Source of the DNA: a virus
Length of the DNA: 62,711 nt
Virus record (IMG/VR): IMGVR_UViG_3300020123_000077
Coordinates: 1-62,711 of that record
Direction: 5' to 3' (one strand)
Shown here: one piece after another, positions 27,424 to 35,519 of the stretch
Layout: each line of letters begins with the position of its first letter
How positions within the stretch are numbered: position 1 is the stretch's first letter
The notes under the pieces: generated by a model
What the model was told of the DNA's origin: nothing
The model's input: the letters and a program-made list of their open reading frames with translations, nothing else
The model's database searches: none
Translations under genes and position numbers: made by a program

Positions 27424-29712
27424 TTAAATGAAATTTTTATGCAACACGCCATCGCCATTCGTCAGTTTAATTAACTCAATGCCTTTTGCATGCCTATCAA
27501 GCGCAACATTTGCATAATGCTGGATTGATAAAGTACCTTGCATAGTTTGTGCGTCCCATGCTGGTGAAGCCAAGTAATTCATAGCTCGACTGTAGCGATC
27601 TGATTTAAAAATATCGATAAAGCGTTCTTCAGTAAAATTACCTAAATGAAGCTTTGAATAACGAGCATTAAAGAATAGTCCAGCCGGAGCGACCAATCCG
27701 CTACCACTAATTTGCAATAAAAAATTACAACCATATACCCTATTATATGACGTCTTGTCACCATCCTTTATTTTGTCCCACTTAACAATGACCTTGGTTT
27801 GTTCCGTGCTCATTGCTTCAGCCTGAGACAGTAGACTATACATGTCTTCGTACTTTGAATAATCCACACCAAGAGTATGGGCCTCATCATCACTGCAATG
27901 TTTTATGACTGCATAGTCAACACCAAGATCAACGCCAAGTTTAGCAAAGTCAAGAATCTCATCCTTAAATTCTGGCATCAATACCATCTGGATGCCCAGC
28001 GTGACTTTCAACCCAAGCTTACGTTTGAGATCGACTGCGTACTTGATATGCGACATGGCTCGATCAAACACGTGCGTATGCTCTTTCCCCTTGTACATGA
28101 TAGCTGCGTAGCTTTCTGGACGACCTGCTGCGACAGTGAAGCGCACCCATGACAAGTGCGGAAGTACTTGGTCAATCTTTTCCGGTTCCCACTCCCATGC
28201 ATTCGTCGCGTTGCCGACATCGATACCAAGTTCTGCTGCATGCTGGATGAATGGTACATATGCTTTTGAAAGTGTGCTCTCGCCATCAGAGACGAGCGAC
28301 ACAGCGCGCACACCGATCTCAGCGAAGTCATCCAATAGATTCAGTGCGTGGATCGTCTTGATGTTCGGACGTTCCTGCGGCTCTTGCATCATCGCATAGC
28401 AGTTATGAACAATTACTCCAGATGCAATGAAGTTGTGATGTGGAGAACATTCTAAATCGAAAACTGGTGAACATCCGGCATCGTTGATCGACAAGATTGG
28501 ATGCCACTCAACCACATACTCACTTCTTTTTCCACTTGATTGAAATGTTTTTGCAGAAGATGGTTCTCTATCCATAACACAAATATTTTCCATCCAGCCA
28601 TCGAGTAGTCCAGCATCTCGATGGTCGCCTCCGTTTCTTTGTGCCAATATCGTCCGTGTAGTAATAATGCAATCTTGTTCTTGCCTCTCTCCAAAATGTA
28701 ATCCGGATTCCTGGAGATTCCGCTTTGTGTCTTGTTTATCCAAAATTCTGAATCTCCTGTGTACTTGAATCCCATTGGAGAAATCAGGGTGAATAGTTTT
28801 GCCTCCGTTTTGTTCATCCCATTCTTTACTGCCATTCTTCGATGTGCTGACGTTATTTTCCCCTCTGACCAAGTTTGTTTCATTCGATTCGATGAAACAA
28901 TATTTGCCCCGTTCAATTTGCGCGTTTGAATAACCTTGTTGACTGTTTCCAAATTTTTCATTGGGTTGTTCGCCTTCATGAGATTTGAATACATTTCCCT
29001 TCGCTCTGCGGACATTGGGTTCTTTGGACGAAAACTTCCATTGGCTTGACGTTCTCTCGTCTCCTTTGAAAAGCGCTCTCCATGCTTTTCTGAAAAAGTC
29101 TTTCCAGCTTGAGCGGCTATCTCGGCATTTTTCATTGGATTGTTGGTTTTCATGCGAGCGGATGCTTTCATTTTTTCCGCTGCCGATATTGGAGTTTTCC
29201 TCCCCATCTTCCCAGACTTTATTTGCTCTATCATTTTGAGCCGCATTTTCTGTTTTTCCTCTTCTGATCGAGGGCCGTATCGTGCCAATTAAATCTCCAA
29301 TATCAAGTTTTCCAGCCGCAACCCATCCTTTATTAGTAAGCACAGGATGATCTAATGAACAACGTAAAACATCATTCGCTGTTATTAAAGATATTATACT
29401 CTTACTTGGACTTGTTTCCCAATGTGCCAACACTGTACTTTCACATATGTTGCCATCATTGAAAGATACTACACGATCACCTATGGATATAGCTGACATT
29501 GGCTTTTTAGAGCCATTCGCCATAAGGATTAATTCCTCTGGAGGAATGCAGAAGCTACACATCGCTCCGCAACTTCTTGTCAAAGCCATATCAATCGATA
29601 CTGGCGCGATCTTCTCGCCAGCTTCCCATGATTGAACACGGTCATAGTGATAACCAAGTTTATGCGAGTCAAGAATTAATGTGCCTTCTTTTGTTTTGAT
29701 TGCGTCACTCAT
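27424..29712 (-). CDS. Radical SAM enzyme interrupted by an intein
   Basis: 762 residues as translated. The N-extein is residues 1-54, the intein 55-437 and the C-extein 325 residues, giving an enzyme of about 379 after splicing. The radical SAM cysteines are C48 and C52 of CGAMCSF plus the first C-extein Cys (CYAMMQEP), reforming CxxxCxxC only after splicing. The C-extein has the SAM-barrel pattern (SLVSDGESTLSK, GIQMVLMPEF) and a Cys-poor SPASM-like end (YGCNFLLQISG). A second, intein-free homologue is at 36747-37835. Substrate unknown; neighbours suggest sugar or peptide modification. Confidence 0.88.
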   Translation of the reverse strand: MSDAIKTKEGTLILDSHKLGYHYDRVQSWEAGEKIAPVSIDMALTRSCGAMCSFCIPPEELILMANGSKKPMSAISIGDRVVSFNDGNICESTVLAHWETSPSKSIISLITANDVLRCSLDHPVLTNKGWVAAGKLDIGDLIGTIRPSIRRGKTENAAQNDRANKVWEDGEENSNIGSGKNESIRSHENQQSNEKCRDSRSSWKDFFRKAWRALFKGDERTSSQWKFSSKEPNVRRAKGNVFKSHEGEQPNEKFGNSQQGYSNAQIERGKYCFIESNETNLVRGENNVSTSKNGSKEWDEQNGGKTIHPDFSNGIQVHRRFRILDKQDTKRNLQESGLHFGERQEQDCIITTRTILAQRNGGDHRDAGLLDGWMENICVMDREPSSAKTFQSSGKRSEYVVEWHPILSINDAGCSPVFDLECSPHHNFIASGVIVHNCYAMMQEPQERPNIKTIHALNLLDDFAEIGVRAVSLVSDGESTLSKAYVPFIQHAAELGIDVGNATNAWEWEPEKIDQVLPHLSWVRFTVAAGRPESYAAIMYKGKEHTHVFDRAMSHIKYAVDLKRKLGLKVTLGIQMVLMPEFKDEILDFAKLGVDLGVDYAVIKHCSDDEAHTLGVDYSKYEDMYSLLSQAEAMSTEQTKVIVKWDKIKDGDKTSYNRVYGCNFLLQISGSGLVAPAGLFFNARYSKLHLGNFTEERFIDIFKSDRYSRAMNYLASPAWDAQTMQGTLSIQHYANVALDRHAKGIELIKLTNGDGVLHKNFI
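28402..29550 (-). mobile_element. Intein (383 residues) in the radical SAM gene
   Basis: Block A starts at Cys1 (CIPPEELILMANGS...ISIGDRVVSF). Block B is DVLRCSLDHPVLT, with its His. The C-terminal blocks F/G are CSPVFDLECSPHHNFIASG and VIVHN followed by Cys+1. All catalytic positions for standard splicing (Cys1, block B His, HN, Cys+1) are present. The middle (about residues 90-340 of the intein) is hydrophilic, Lys/Asn/Ser/Arg-rich and has no DOD endonuclease motif, because the DNA there encodes a Vsr-like endonuclease in another frame. Confidence 0.9.
28452..29246 (-). CDS. Vsr-like (EDxHD) homing endonuclease gene nested out of frame inside the intein
   Basis: 264 residues from the ATG at 29246 (AGAGGA upstream); a TTG at 29288 just after an in-frame TAA is an alternative. 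Its frame is +1 relative to the intein. The N-terminal half repeats a NUMOD3-like NNPMKNxE motif three times. The C-terminal half has an EDxHD-type nuclease core: MNKTEAKLF, RNPDYILE and LLLHGRYWH, then WKIFVLW. This family was first seen as free-standing genes inside split inteins. Here it makes the intein mobile while not interrupting its frame. Confidence 0.82.
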   Translation of the reverse strand: MRLKMIEQIKSGKMGRKTPISAAEKMKASARMKTNNPMKNAEIAAQAGKTFSEKHGERFSKETRERQANGSFRPKNPMSAERREMYSNLMKANNPMKNLETVNKVIQTRKLNGANIVSSNRMKQTWSEGKITSAHRRMAVKNGMNKTEAKLFTLISPMGFKYTGDSEFWINKTQSGISRNPDYILERGKNKIALLLHGRYWHKETEATIEMLDYSMAGWKIFVLWIENHLLQKHFNQVEKEVSMWLSGIQSCRSTMPDVHQFSI

Positions 29713-29897
29713 GCTATTTTTCTTTCAAGTAGCCACTTGGCAAATTGATGTACATCTTCATCAACAGTTATATTTTCAGATGAATTAATGCTCACATTCA
29801 CATGGTAATTGCTTGCTATGTATGGAGCAACAAGTCTAATTGTCTTAACCATTAAATCAAGCGTTTTATTTTCCTCTTCTTTTTGCTTGTTACTCAT
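29709..29897 (-). CDS. Small hypothetical protein
   Basis: 62 residues, charged N-terminal helix (SNKQKEEENKTLDL), then an alternating strand (YHVNVSINSSENITV) and a C-terminal helix (HQFAKWLLERKI). It overlaps the radical SAM start by four bases and the next gene by four, so it is translationally coupled within the cassette. Unrecognised. Confidence 0.5.
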   Translation of the reverse strand: MSNKQKEEENKTLDLMVKTIRLVAPYIASNYHVNVSINSSENITVDEDVHQFAKWLLERKIA

Positions 29898-30214
29898 AAT
29901 TGCTTCACCTCAATACCTCTTAATTTTCTTAACGGGCTTTTATCTCCCTGTGATTCCAACCACACCGTAAGTGATGGATCGACATTCTTCTTTAGGCATT
30001 CTTCAAGATCAAGCAATAACCCGCCGCGTTGATTTGCTGGTACGTTTTCACTGAACTCAACCAGAACCTGACCATCTATTTTGGATTCTTTCAACGTGAT
30101 GATTTTTGAGAATTTGCAAATTTCATCTCTGATGACAAGCGCTCTTACAAGTTTATTCTGAGCCAACCATTCTTTGCTTGGCGTAGGAGTTTTTTCAAAT
30201 GCATGGTTAATCAT
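29894..30214 (-). CDS. Small hypothetical protein
   Basis: 106 residues, alpha/beta, with FSKIITLKESKIDGQVLVEFSE and a C-terminal GDKSPLRKLRG segment; no Cys, no membrane segment. It sits between the cupin-TPP enzyme and a 62-residue gene, with ATGA overlaps at both sides. It may be a partner of the TPP enzyme or the radical SAM enzyme. Unrecognised. Confidence 0.5.
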   Translation of the reverse strand: MINHAFEKTPTPSKEWLAQNKLVRALVIRDEICKFSKIITLKESKIDGQVLVEFSENVPANQRGGLLLDLEECLKKNVDPSLTVWLESQGDKSPLRKLRGIEVKQL

Positions 30215-32568
30215 TCCAAAATCTCCACAGGTTTAACAATCATTTGCTCATTGAATTCATCTCTTGGTAGAAAGGGAAAGAGATCCTCCAAAGGCTTACT
30301 GACAATCGATCCATCAGGGCGCTTCAGGCTGGACAGACGTGGGATCAATGGCTGATCTGGTGCCATCATGATTTCATAGATCGTTGGTGAATAGCGCTCC
30401 TTGAGTCCGTATAATTCATCCAGCAATTGTTTGTGGTTCTCAATTCTTACGGCTGGAATATCATACGCCTTGGCTATTTTCAATGTGTCAGGAAAACTGA
30501 CGCCACTCGATTCTTCGCTTCCCACCATTCTTCCGAAGTGATTTGCTTGCATGTGTTTGATTGTAAGGTATCCGCCGTTATTCAAAACGAAAATAATGAT
30601 AGGAAGATTTAAATGTTTTATCGTCTGTAGTTCTTGAATATTAAACTGTAATGCGCCGTCTCCGACGATACAGACAGTTTTCTTTCTTCCGCTGGCAAGG
30701 CACGCCCCAATTGCACCTGGTAGTCCATACCCCATCGGCGCATGGCCAGACGCCGTGATCCAGCGTTGATACGCCTTCATCTTCGCAGTTTGGAACGTAG
30801 CAGTAAAGGCCGTACCCATATCTGTGACGACAACCGCATCCCAATATAATTTTTCCGAAAGCTTTTCAATAAAATAGAAACTATTTACGTATTCTTTTTG
30901 TTCTGCGTACTCCGGTAAGACAACTGGATATTTTTGCTTCCATTCAAGACACTGAATCAACCATTTTGATGGCTCATTAATTTCGAAAGGAATCGTCTTA
31001 CGAAGACCATTAATGAATTGTTTTGCATCGCAAACGATGCCGAGATCAACATGTAGAGATGGCTTGACAATTTCAGCCTCGTCCACATCGACCATGACGA
31101 TCTTTGCTTCACGTGCAAACGTCGAGAAGTTATAACCAGTTTGCGGGACGGATAGTCTGCAGCCAACGACAATCAATAGATCGGCATTTTGCACGGTGAA
31201 GTTACCAGCCCGATCACCGAAGATTCCGAAGTGACCAATGTGTTTCTGCTCATTGATCAACAGGTCTGATCCTGTCCACGAAGACAAGATAGGGATATCC
31301 AGATGCGCACACAGCGCACGTAATTCGTTCTGTGCACTGGCCAACCGAACACCGTTTCCAATAACAAGAGCAGGGCGCTTTGCCTCTCTCAGCATCATTA
31401 AGCATTTTTGCACGTTCTCATCCAGCGAGATATTGGATATTTTCGGATGTGGTATTGTTTTGATTGGTACGTCGGTATAGCTATCCAATTCTAATGGATT
31501 GATTTGCTTTGCCTGAATGTCCAGTGGGATATCGACCCAAACCGGCCCCTGCCTTCCTGACCTTGCGATATGAGCGGCTTTTTCCAGTTCGTAGCGGATG
31601 TCTTTTTCATTCATCACTGTGACAGCATATTTTGTAATCGACTTTACCATCGTCACAATATCGGATTCTTGCACGCCGAATTGACGAAGTCCAAGTCCGG
31701 TTAAAAGTGTATCGCGTGTTACTTGTCCAGAGAGATATAGAACAGGAATACTATCGACCCAAGCGCAAGCCACGCCTGTGATAGCGTTTGTCCCTCCGGG
31801 GCCAGTAGTGACAAGAGCGCACCCAATACCGTTAATACGAGAATAAGCTTCAGCAGCCATCGCAGCGCTTTGCTCATGATGCGTCGCCACATATTCAAGT
31901 CCTTCATGTTTTCCAACCGAGTCGCACAAATGCATGGCTCCGCCACCCGATACGGAGAACACATGTTTGATGCCAAGCTTTGCAATGAAGTTGGTAACGT
32001 AGTCGGATACTTTCATGGTCGTTTCTTTTTCAATACTGAAAACATATTCAGCAAGATTGCCAATAGCCATAACAAGCCCATTTGGTTTTTCATGCCATCC
32101 ATCAGTACTTTGAATTCTAAACTGATAGCCCATAAAACTGAATGGCACGTCAGATAATTCAAGCAGCTTCCCTTTATATGGAATCTCGTCCGTTTCAATC
32201 GGCTTACCGGCGCGGCCATACGAATCTTCTTTTCGAATGATATCGCCTTTATCATTCGGTTCTTCAATCTCGATTAACCAGACGCCATTTTCAGAAGTTG
32301 GGATTAAAGAAAACGGATTGATTGCATGACTCTGGTGATAAACACCTTTTGGAATATCCGCAATTTCCAATGGGTTCAACAATCGAGTGCCAGACTCATC
32401 CGTAAACATCAATCCTTCTGTTAAAGGAATGAGACGTGTCCGTTTGTTTGGATGGCAGTGAAATGAAGTGGAATGACCTCTGGCGATGTGCAATATCCAA
32501 ATAGCCACACTATCTGTTTCGTATGCACAGTACTCATAACCCCATCCTTTTTTGACGATGCCTGTCAT
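30211..32568 (-). CDS. Cupin fused to thiamine-diphosphate enzyme (acetolactate synthase-like)
   Basis: 785 residues. Residues 1-175 are a cupin like those of sugar isomerases or epimerases (SFHCHPNKRTRLIPL, then IADIPKGVYHQSHA). Residues 185-785 are a complete TPP enzyme: a GGGAMH and ATHHEQSAAMAAEAYSR region with the catalytic Glu, TTGPGGTNAITG, the middle domain with GNGVRL, and the PP domain with GDGALQFNIQEL and NNGGY. Such enzymes transfer pyruvate-derived units, including onto keto-sugars. An internal ATG at 32016 could give the TPP part alone. Confidence 0.82.
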   Translation of the reverse strand: MTGIVKKGWGYEYCAYETDSVAIWILHIARGHSTSFHCHPNKRTRLIPLTEGLMFTDESGTRLLNPLEIADIPKGVYHQSHAINPFSLIPTSENGVWLIEIEEPNDKGDIIRKEDSYGRAGKPIETDEIPYKGKLLELSDVPFSFMGYQFRIQSTDGWHEKPNGLVMAIGNLAEYVFSIEKETTMKVSDYVTNFIAKLGIKHVFSVSGGGAMHLCDSVGKHEGLEYVATHHEQSAAMAAEAYSRINGIGCALVTTGPGGTNAITGVACAWVDSIPVLYLSGQVTRDTLLTGLGLRQFGVQESDIVTMVKSITKYAVTVMNEKDIRYELEKAAHIARSGRQGPVWVDIPLDIQAKQINPLELDSYTDVPIKTIPHPKISNISLDENVQKCLMMLREAKRPALVIGNGVRLASAQNELRALCAHLDIPILSSWTGSDLLINEQKHIGHFGIFGDRAGNFTVQNADLLIVVGCRLSVPQTGYNFSTFAREAKIVMVDVDEAEIVKPSLHVDLGIVCDAKQFINGLRKTIPFEINEPSKWLIQCLEWKQKYPVVLPEYAEQKEYVNSFYFIEKLSEKLYWDAVVVTDMGTAFTATFQTAKMKAYQRWITASGHAPMGYGLPGAIGACLASGRKKTVCIVGDGALQFNIQELQTIKHLNLPIIIFVLNNGGYLTIKHMQANHFGRMVGSEESSGVSFPDTLKIAKAYDIPAVRIENHKQLLDELYGLKERYSPTIYEIMMAPDQPLIPRLSSLKRPDGSIVSKPLEDLFPFLPRDEFNEQMIVKPVEILE

Positions 32569-33113
32569 TTGAAATATCCAATAACTTCCCGCATGAAGTC
32601 ACAGTTATTTTTATAGTGGGGCGCGGTGATCATATTGCCGTCAACCACTACCGGCAGATCCCAATAATAAGCACCAGCATTTTGGATATCGTCCTTAAGA
32701 GATGCGTAGCACGTGGCTTTTATACCACCCATAATTCTTGCTGATATTCCGACCCAAGCCGCATGACAGATCATTGCAACTAATTTATTCGATGCGAACA
32801 TTTCATGGACAAAGTCCAATACCTCTTCTCGCATACGAAGAATGTCAGGGCTTTGGAATCCGCCTGGTATCAACACAACATCATAGTCACTAGCATCCAA
32901 TTCTTCCACGAGCTTTGTGATGCTAAGAGGTACGCCAAACTTTCCGCGAATGACATCCGGACGGCCTTTAACTTCCTTACCCTCCTTGCGCCATGTTCCA
33001 GGTGTGGCTACATCGACATGCCAACCAGCTTCCAGCATGCGATGGTAGGCATATAAGCCCTCCTCATCCTGCCAGCCTTCTGCAATCAGCATAACAGCGC
33101 GAATCATAAGCAT
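32565..33113 (-). CDS. DJ-1/PfpI family protein
   Basis: 182 residues. The DJ-1/PfpI fold is shown by the N-terminal strand AVMLIAEGWQDEEGL, the VLIPGGFQSPDILRM motif and the nucleophile elbow MICHAAWVG with the reactive Cys at about 115. Family members are glyoxalases, amidases or chaperones. Here the neighbours are sugar-phosphate genes, so it may protect or modify a reactive sugar intermediate. It overlaps the isomerase by ten bases. Confidence 0.8.
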   Translation of the reverse strand: MLMIRAVMLIAEGWQDEEGLYAYHRMLEAGWHVDVATPGTWRKEGKEVKGRPDVIRGKFGVPLSITKLVEELDASDYDVVLIPGGFQSPDILRMREEVLDFVHEMFASNKLVAMICHAAWVGISARIMGGIKATCYASLKDDIQNAGAYYWDLPVVVDGNMITAPHYKNNCDFMREVIGYFK

Positions 33114-33607
33114 CCAATCATAGAATGAAGAATTGCAAGATGAGATATTTCAACCAAGCCATAATCCATTGAGTCAATCCAGAAATTGACATCACCCATC
33201 TGGCGAAGACGATTATCTTTTCCAAAGCCGGATAATGTGATAATTGGCATGTTGCGAGACTTCGCTTCACCAACAGCGTTCAATATATTGGCCGATCTTC
33301 CAGAGCTTGAGATGGCGACTAACACGTCGCCCGGCTTTGCATACCATTCAATTTGCTTGGAGAATACGTGATCAAAACCGTAGTCATTGGCTACACAAGT
33401 TAGAGCCGATGCGTCATTAAATGCAATCGCTTCTTTTTTCCCGTTCTTACTCCAATCCACTGCCATGTGCGAGGCAATCGCAGCAGATCCACCATTACCG
33501 ATAAAAATAATACGGGTAGCATTTTTAAATAGCAAAACCATTCGTGCAATATCTACGCTTGGCACTTGCGATAATGATGCATTTAGTTGTGCAAAAAATG
33601 GCGTCAT
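33104..33607 (-). CDS. gmhA: Phosphoheptose isomerase-like SIS protein
   Basis: 167 residues, a single SIS domain with the ligand-binding stretches FIGNGGSAAIASHMAVD, VAISSSGRSANILNA and the C-terminal EISHLAILHSMIGC, which are GmhA-like. GmhA turns sedoheptulose 7-phosphate into D-glycero-D-manno-heptose 7-phosphate. The next genes encode the two later heptose steps, which supports the assignment. Confidence 0.82.
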   Translation of the reverse strand: MTPFFAQLNASLSQVPSVDIARMVLLFKNATRIIFIGNGGSAAIASHMAVDWSKNGKKEAIAFNDASALTCVANDYGFDHVFSKQIEWYAKPGDVLVAISSSGRSANILNAVGEAKSRNMPIITLSGFGKDNRLRQMGDVNFWIDSMDYGLVEISHLAILHSMIGCL

Positions 33608-34485
33608 GAAAATACCTCTTCTTCTTTAATTACCACCGTTCCAAAACGACCAACAGAAATGCCGGATGCCTTATTCGCATATCTCATCGCATCAACAAAA
33701 CAGTTCCCACGTGTCAGCGCAACAGCGAAGGCAGAGATCGCCACATCACCGGCACCGCACACGTCGTAGACTTCAATCGCTTCTGTCTTGACATGTGTCG
33801 TACCGCCCGGCGTGAATAGCGTCATGCCATCTGATGCGCGAGTCAATAGAATGGATTTGAAATCACCATCAACCATGAGCTTGTGTGCTTTGACGGATAG
33901 TTCTTCTTCCGATCCCCATCCTCCAACAAGTTCGCGCAACTCATCCAAGTTTGGTTTGATCAAGTCGGCACCGCGATACTTCTCGAATGAGTATCCTTTA
34001 GGGTCAACCAGAATAATTTTATCGAGCGCTTTGGCTTGTTTAATCAAGTCTTGAATATTCGACAGCGCACCTTTTCCGTAATCAGAAAAAACGATGATGT
34101 CGTAATCAGTAAATTCTGGCAGCGATTCAATCTTTGCGGATGGGCGCGATTCGAAATCAATGCGGACTATTTGTTGTTGTTTTCCTATGACGCGCAATTT
34201 TTGCGTCGTGTTCATAGATGAATCGACCCTCAATAAACTATCAACGCAGCCAAGCTTTAATTGAGTGGCGAGGGTTTCACCATATATATCATCACCGACA
34301 ATGGAAAGAAGGCGCGTATTTGCGCCCATTGCTTGGCAGTTCATGGCGACATTTGCTGCAGCACCCGGACGTTGCTCTTCGCGCTTCATCATTACGACAG
34401 GTACTGGTGCTTCTTGCGATAGTTTAGTCACGTCGCCGAAGTAATACCTATCCAACATGGAATCTCCAATTACTAGAATGCTCAT
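33604..34485 (-). CDS. hldA: Heptose 7-phosphate kinase-like protein (PfkB family)
   Basis: 293 residues. PfkB carbohydrate kinase motifs: DSMLDRYYFGDVTKLSQEAPVP at the start, RPGAAANVAMN, KPNLDELREL, and the anion-hole/catalytic YDVCGAGDVAISAF near residue 250. The closest named family is HldE-N/RfaE kinase that makes heptose 1,7-bisphosphate. It lacks the fused adenylyltransferase, which is instead encoded by the next gene upstream. Confidence 0.85.
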   Translation of the reverse strand: MSILVIGDSMLDRYYFGDVTKLSQEAPVPVVMMKREEQRPGAAANVAMNCQAMGANTRLLSIVGDDIYGETLATQLKLGCVDSLLRVDSSMNTTQKLRVIGKQQQIVRIDFESRPSAKIESLPEFTDYDIIVFSDYGKGALSNIQDLIKQAKALDKIILVDPKGYSFEKYRGADLIKPNLDELRELVGGWGSEEELSVKAHKLMVDGDFKSILLTRASDGMTLFTPGGTTHVKTEAIEVYDVCGAGDVAISAFAVALTRGNCFVDAMRYANKASGISVGRFGTVVIKEEEVFS

Positions 34486-34884
34486 GCCGCTGTTCCCATT
34501 AACATTTCCCCCGTCATGATTTTTGTGGAGCTATACTTAGGCGTATTGATAAATACAACGCGACCACCAAGCGATTCAACCAAATCCTGCTCTGGCAATT
34601 TATCTTTGTACTCTATGCCTTTCGCATAGATCGCTGGCTTTATATTCAAGATAGCCTGTTCCGCACTATCCGAGATGATGACCCTGTTCACACAACGGAG
34701 TGCCATTAACATGTCACGTCGAATTGATTGGTTAAATAATGGGCGATTCGGCCCTTTATTTACATTACCATCAGAAGTGACTGATACAACCAAAATATCC
34801 CCTAGTTCTTTTGCTGCTTCAAGATAAGATAAATGTCCGAAATGATATAAATCAAAAGCAGCCGTGACATAGAACTACACGCAT
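34482..34884 (-). CDS. hldC: Heptose 1-phosphate nucleotidylyltransferase-like, split by a +1 frameshift at UUU-UGA
   Basis: From the ATG at 34884 (with GGAGGT 6 nt upstream) the frame reads MRVVLCHGCF then TGA. Skipping one T continues as DLYHFGHLSYLEAAKELGD, VTSDG, NKGPNRPLF and YAKGIEY, exactly the HldC/RfaE-C pattern (HGCFDLxHxGH). Only the one-base shift restores it; total length would be 133 residues, as expected. No start codon occurs in the downstream frame before its conserved part. The junction resembles the prfB +1 site. A sequencing error or a pseudogene cannot be excluded. Confidence 0.72.
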
Positions 34885-35519
34885 GTCACACCTCCTTTCG
34901 ATTTTAAACGGCCCATATCCTTGACAGGATCTAGAAGCGCCTTTTCTATAGGCCATCCAGCAGAAAGACGACGTCCAAGTGTGGTACGCTTTATGTTAAA
35001 TTTTTTTGCGAATTCTTTCATACAAAGCGTTTCACCTTGATATGTCAGAAATAAATTACTTGATCTATTCCTTGCTTGCTCTGTATCTGTAGCCCATCTA
35101 CAATTTGATGGCTCGTAATTACCATTGTTATCTTTGCGATCTAGTGTCATACCAGCCGGTCTTTCTCCCATATCTGCCAAGAAATTTTCGAAACTGGCAA
35201 TCCATCTATCACATATAGTAATTCCACGACCGCCATAATTAGAATATTGGCGATGTTTTTTATTTAAGCATCTAGTCTTCATTCCAGAATATGTTCTATA
35301 TGTTTCGGAGTTTGATTTACCATGAGTCTTATTATTTTCACCGGCCAAGCATCCACAAGATCTGGTGCCGCCCCTAGTAAGCATTGCACCTTGAGTTACA
35401 ATCTCTTTTCCGCAATCGCACAAGCATCTCCACATCCTTTTTCCGGATTTGAAGCCGACATCCTCTATGGCGATAAGTCTTCCATAGCGCATGTTTGAAT
35501 GGTCGATTCTTTTTATCAA
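34875..35519 (-). CDS. HNH homing-type endonuclease with zinc motif
   Basis: About 214 residues. The TTG at 35519 is preferred because GGAGG stands 7 nt upstream and it overlaps the epimerase stop; an ATG at 35537 is an alternative. A zinc-binding region CLCDCG...CGC (about 35-65) is followed by SNYGGRGITICDRW, then the HNH-like MTLDRKDNNGNYEPSNCRWA core and a C-terminal HTH (MKEFAKKFNIKRTTL). Its last codons hold the RBS and start codon of the hldC-like gene, so the insert supplies expression signals to its neighbour. Confidence 0.78.
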   Translation of the reverse strand: MIKRIDHSNMRYGRLIAIEDVGFKSGKRMWRCLCDCGKEIVTQGAMLTRGGTRSCGCLAGENNKTHGKSNSETYRTYSGMKTRCLNKKHRQYSNYGGRGITICDRWIASFENFLADMGERPAGMTLDRKDNNGNYEPSNCRWATDTEQARNRSSNLFLTYQGETLCMKEFAKKFNIKRTTLGRRLSAGWPIEKALLDPVKDMGRLKSKGGVTCV

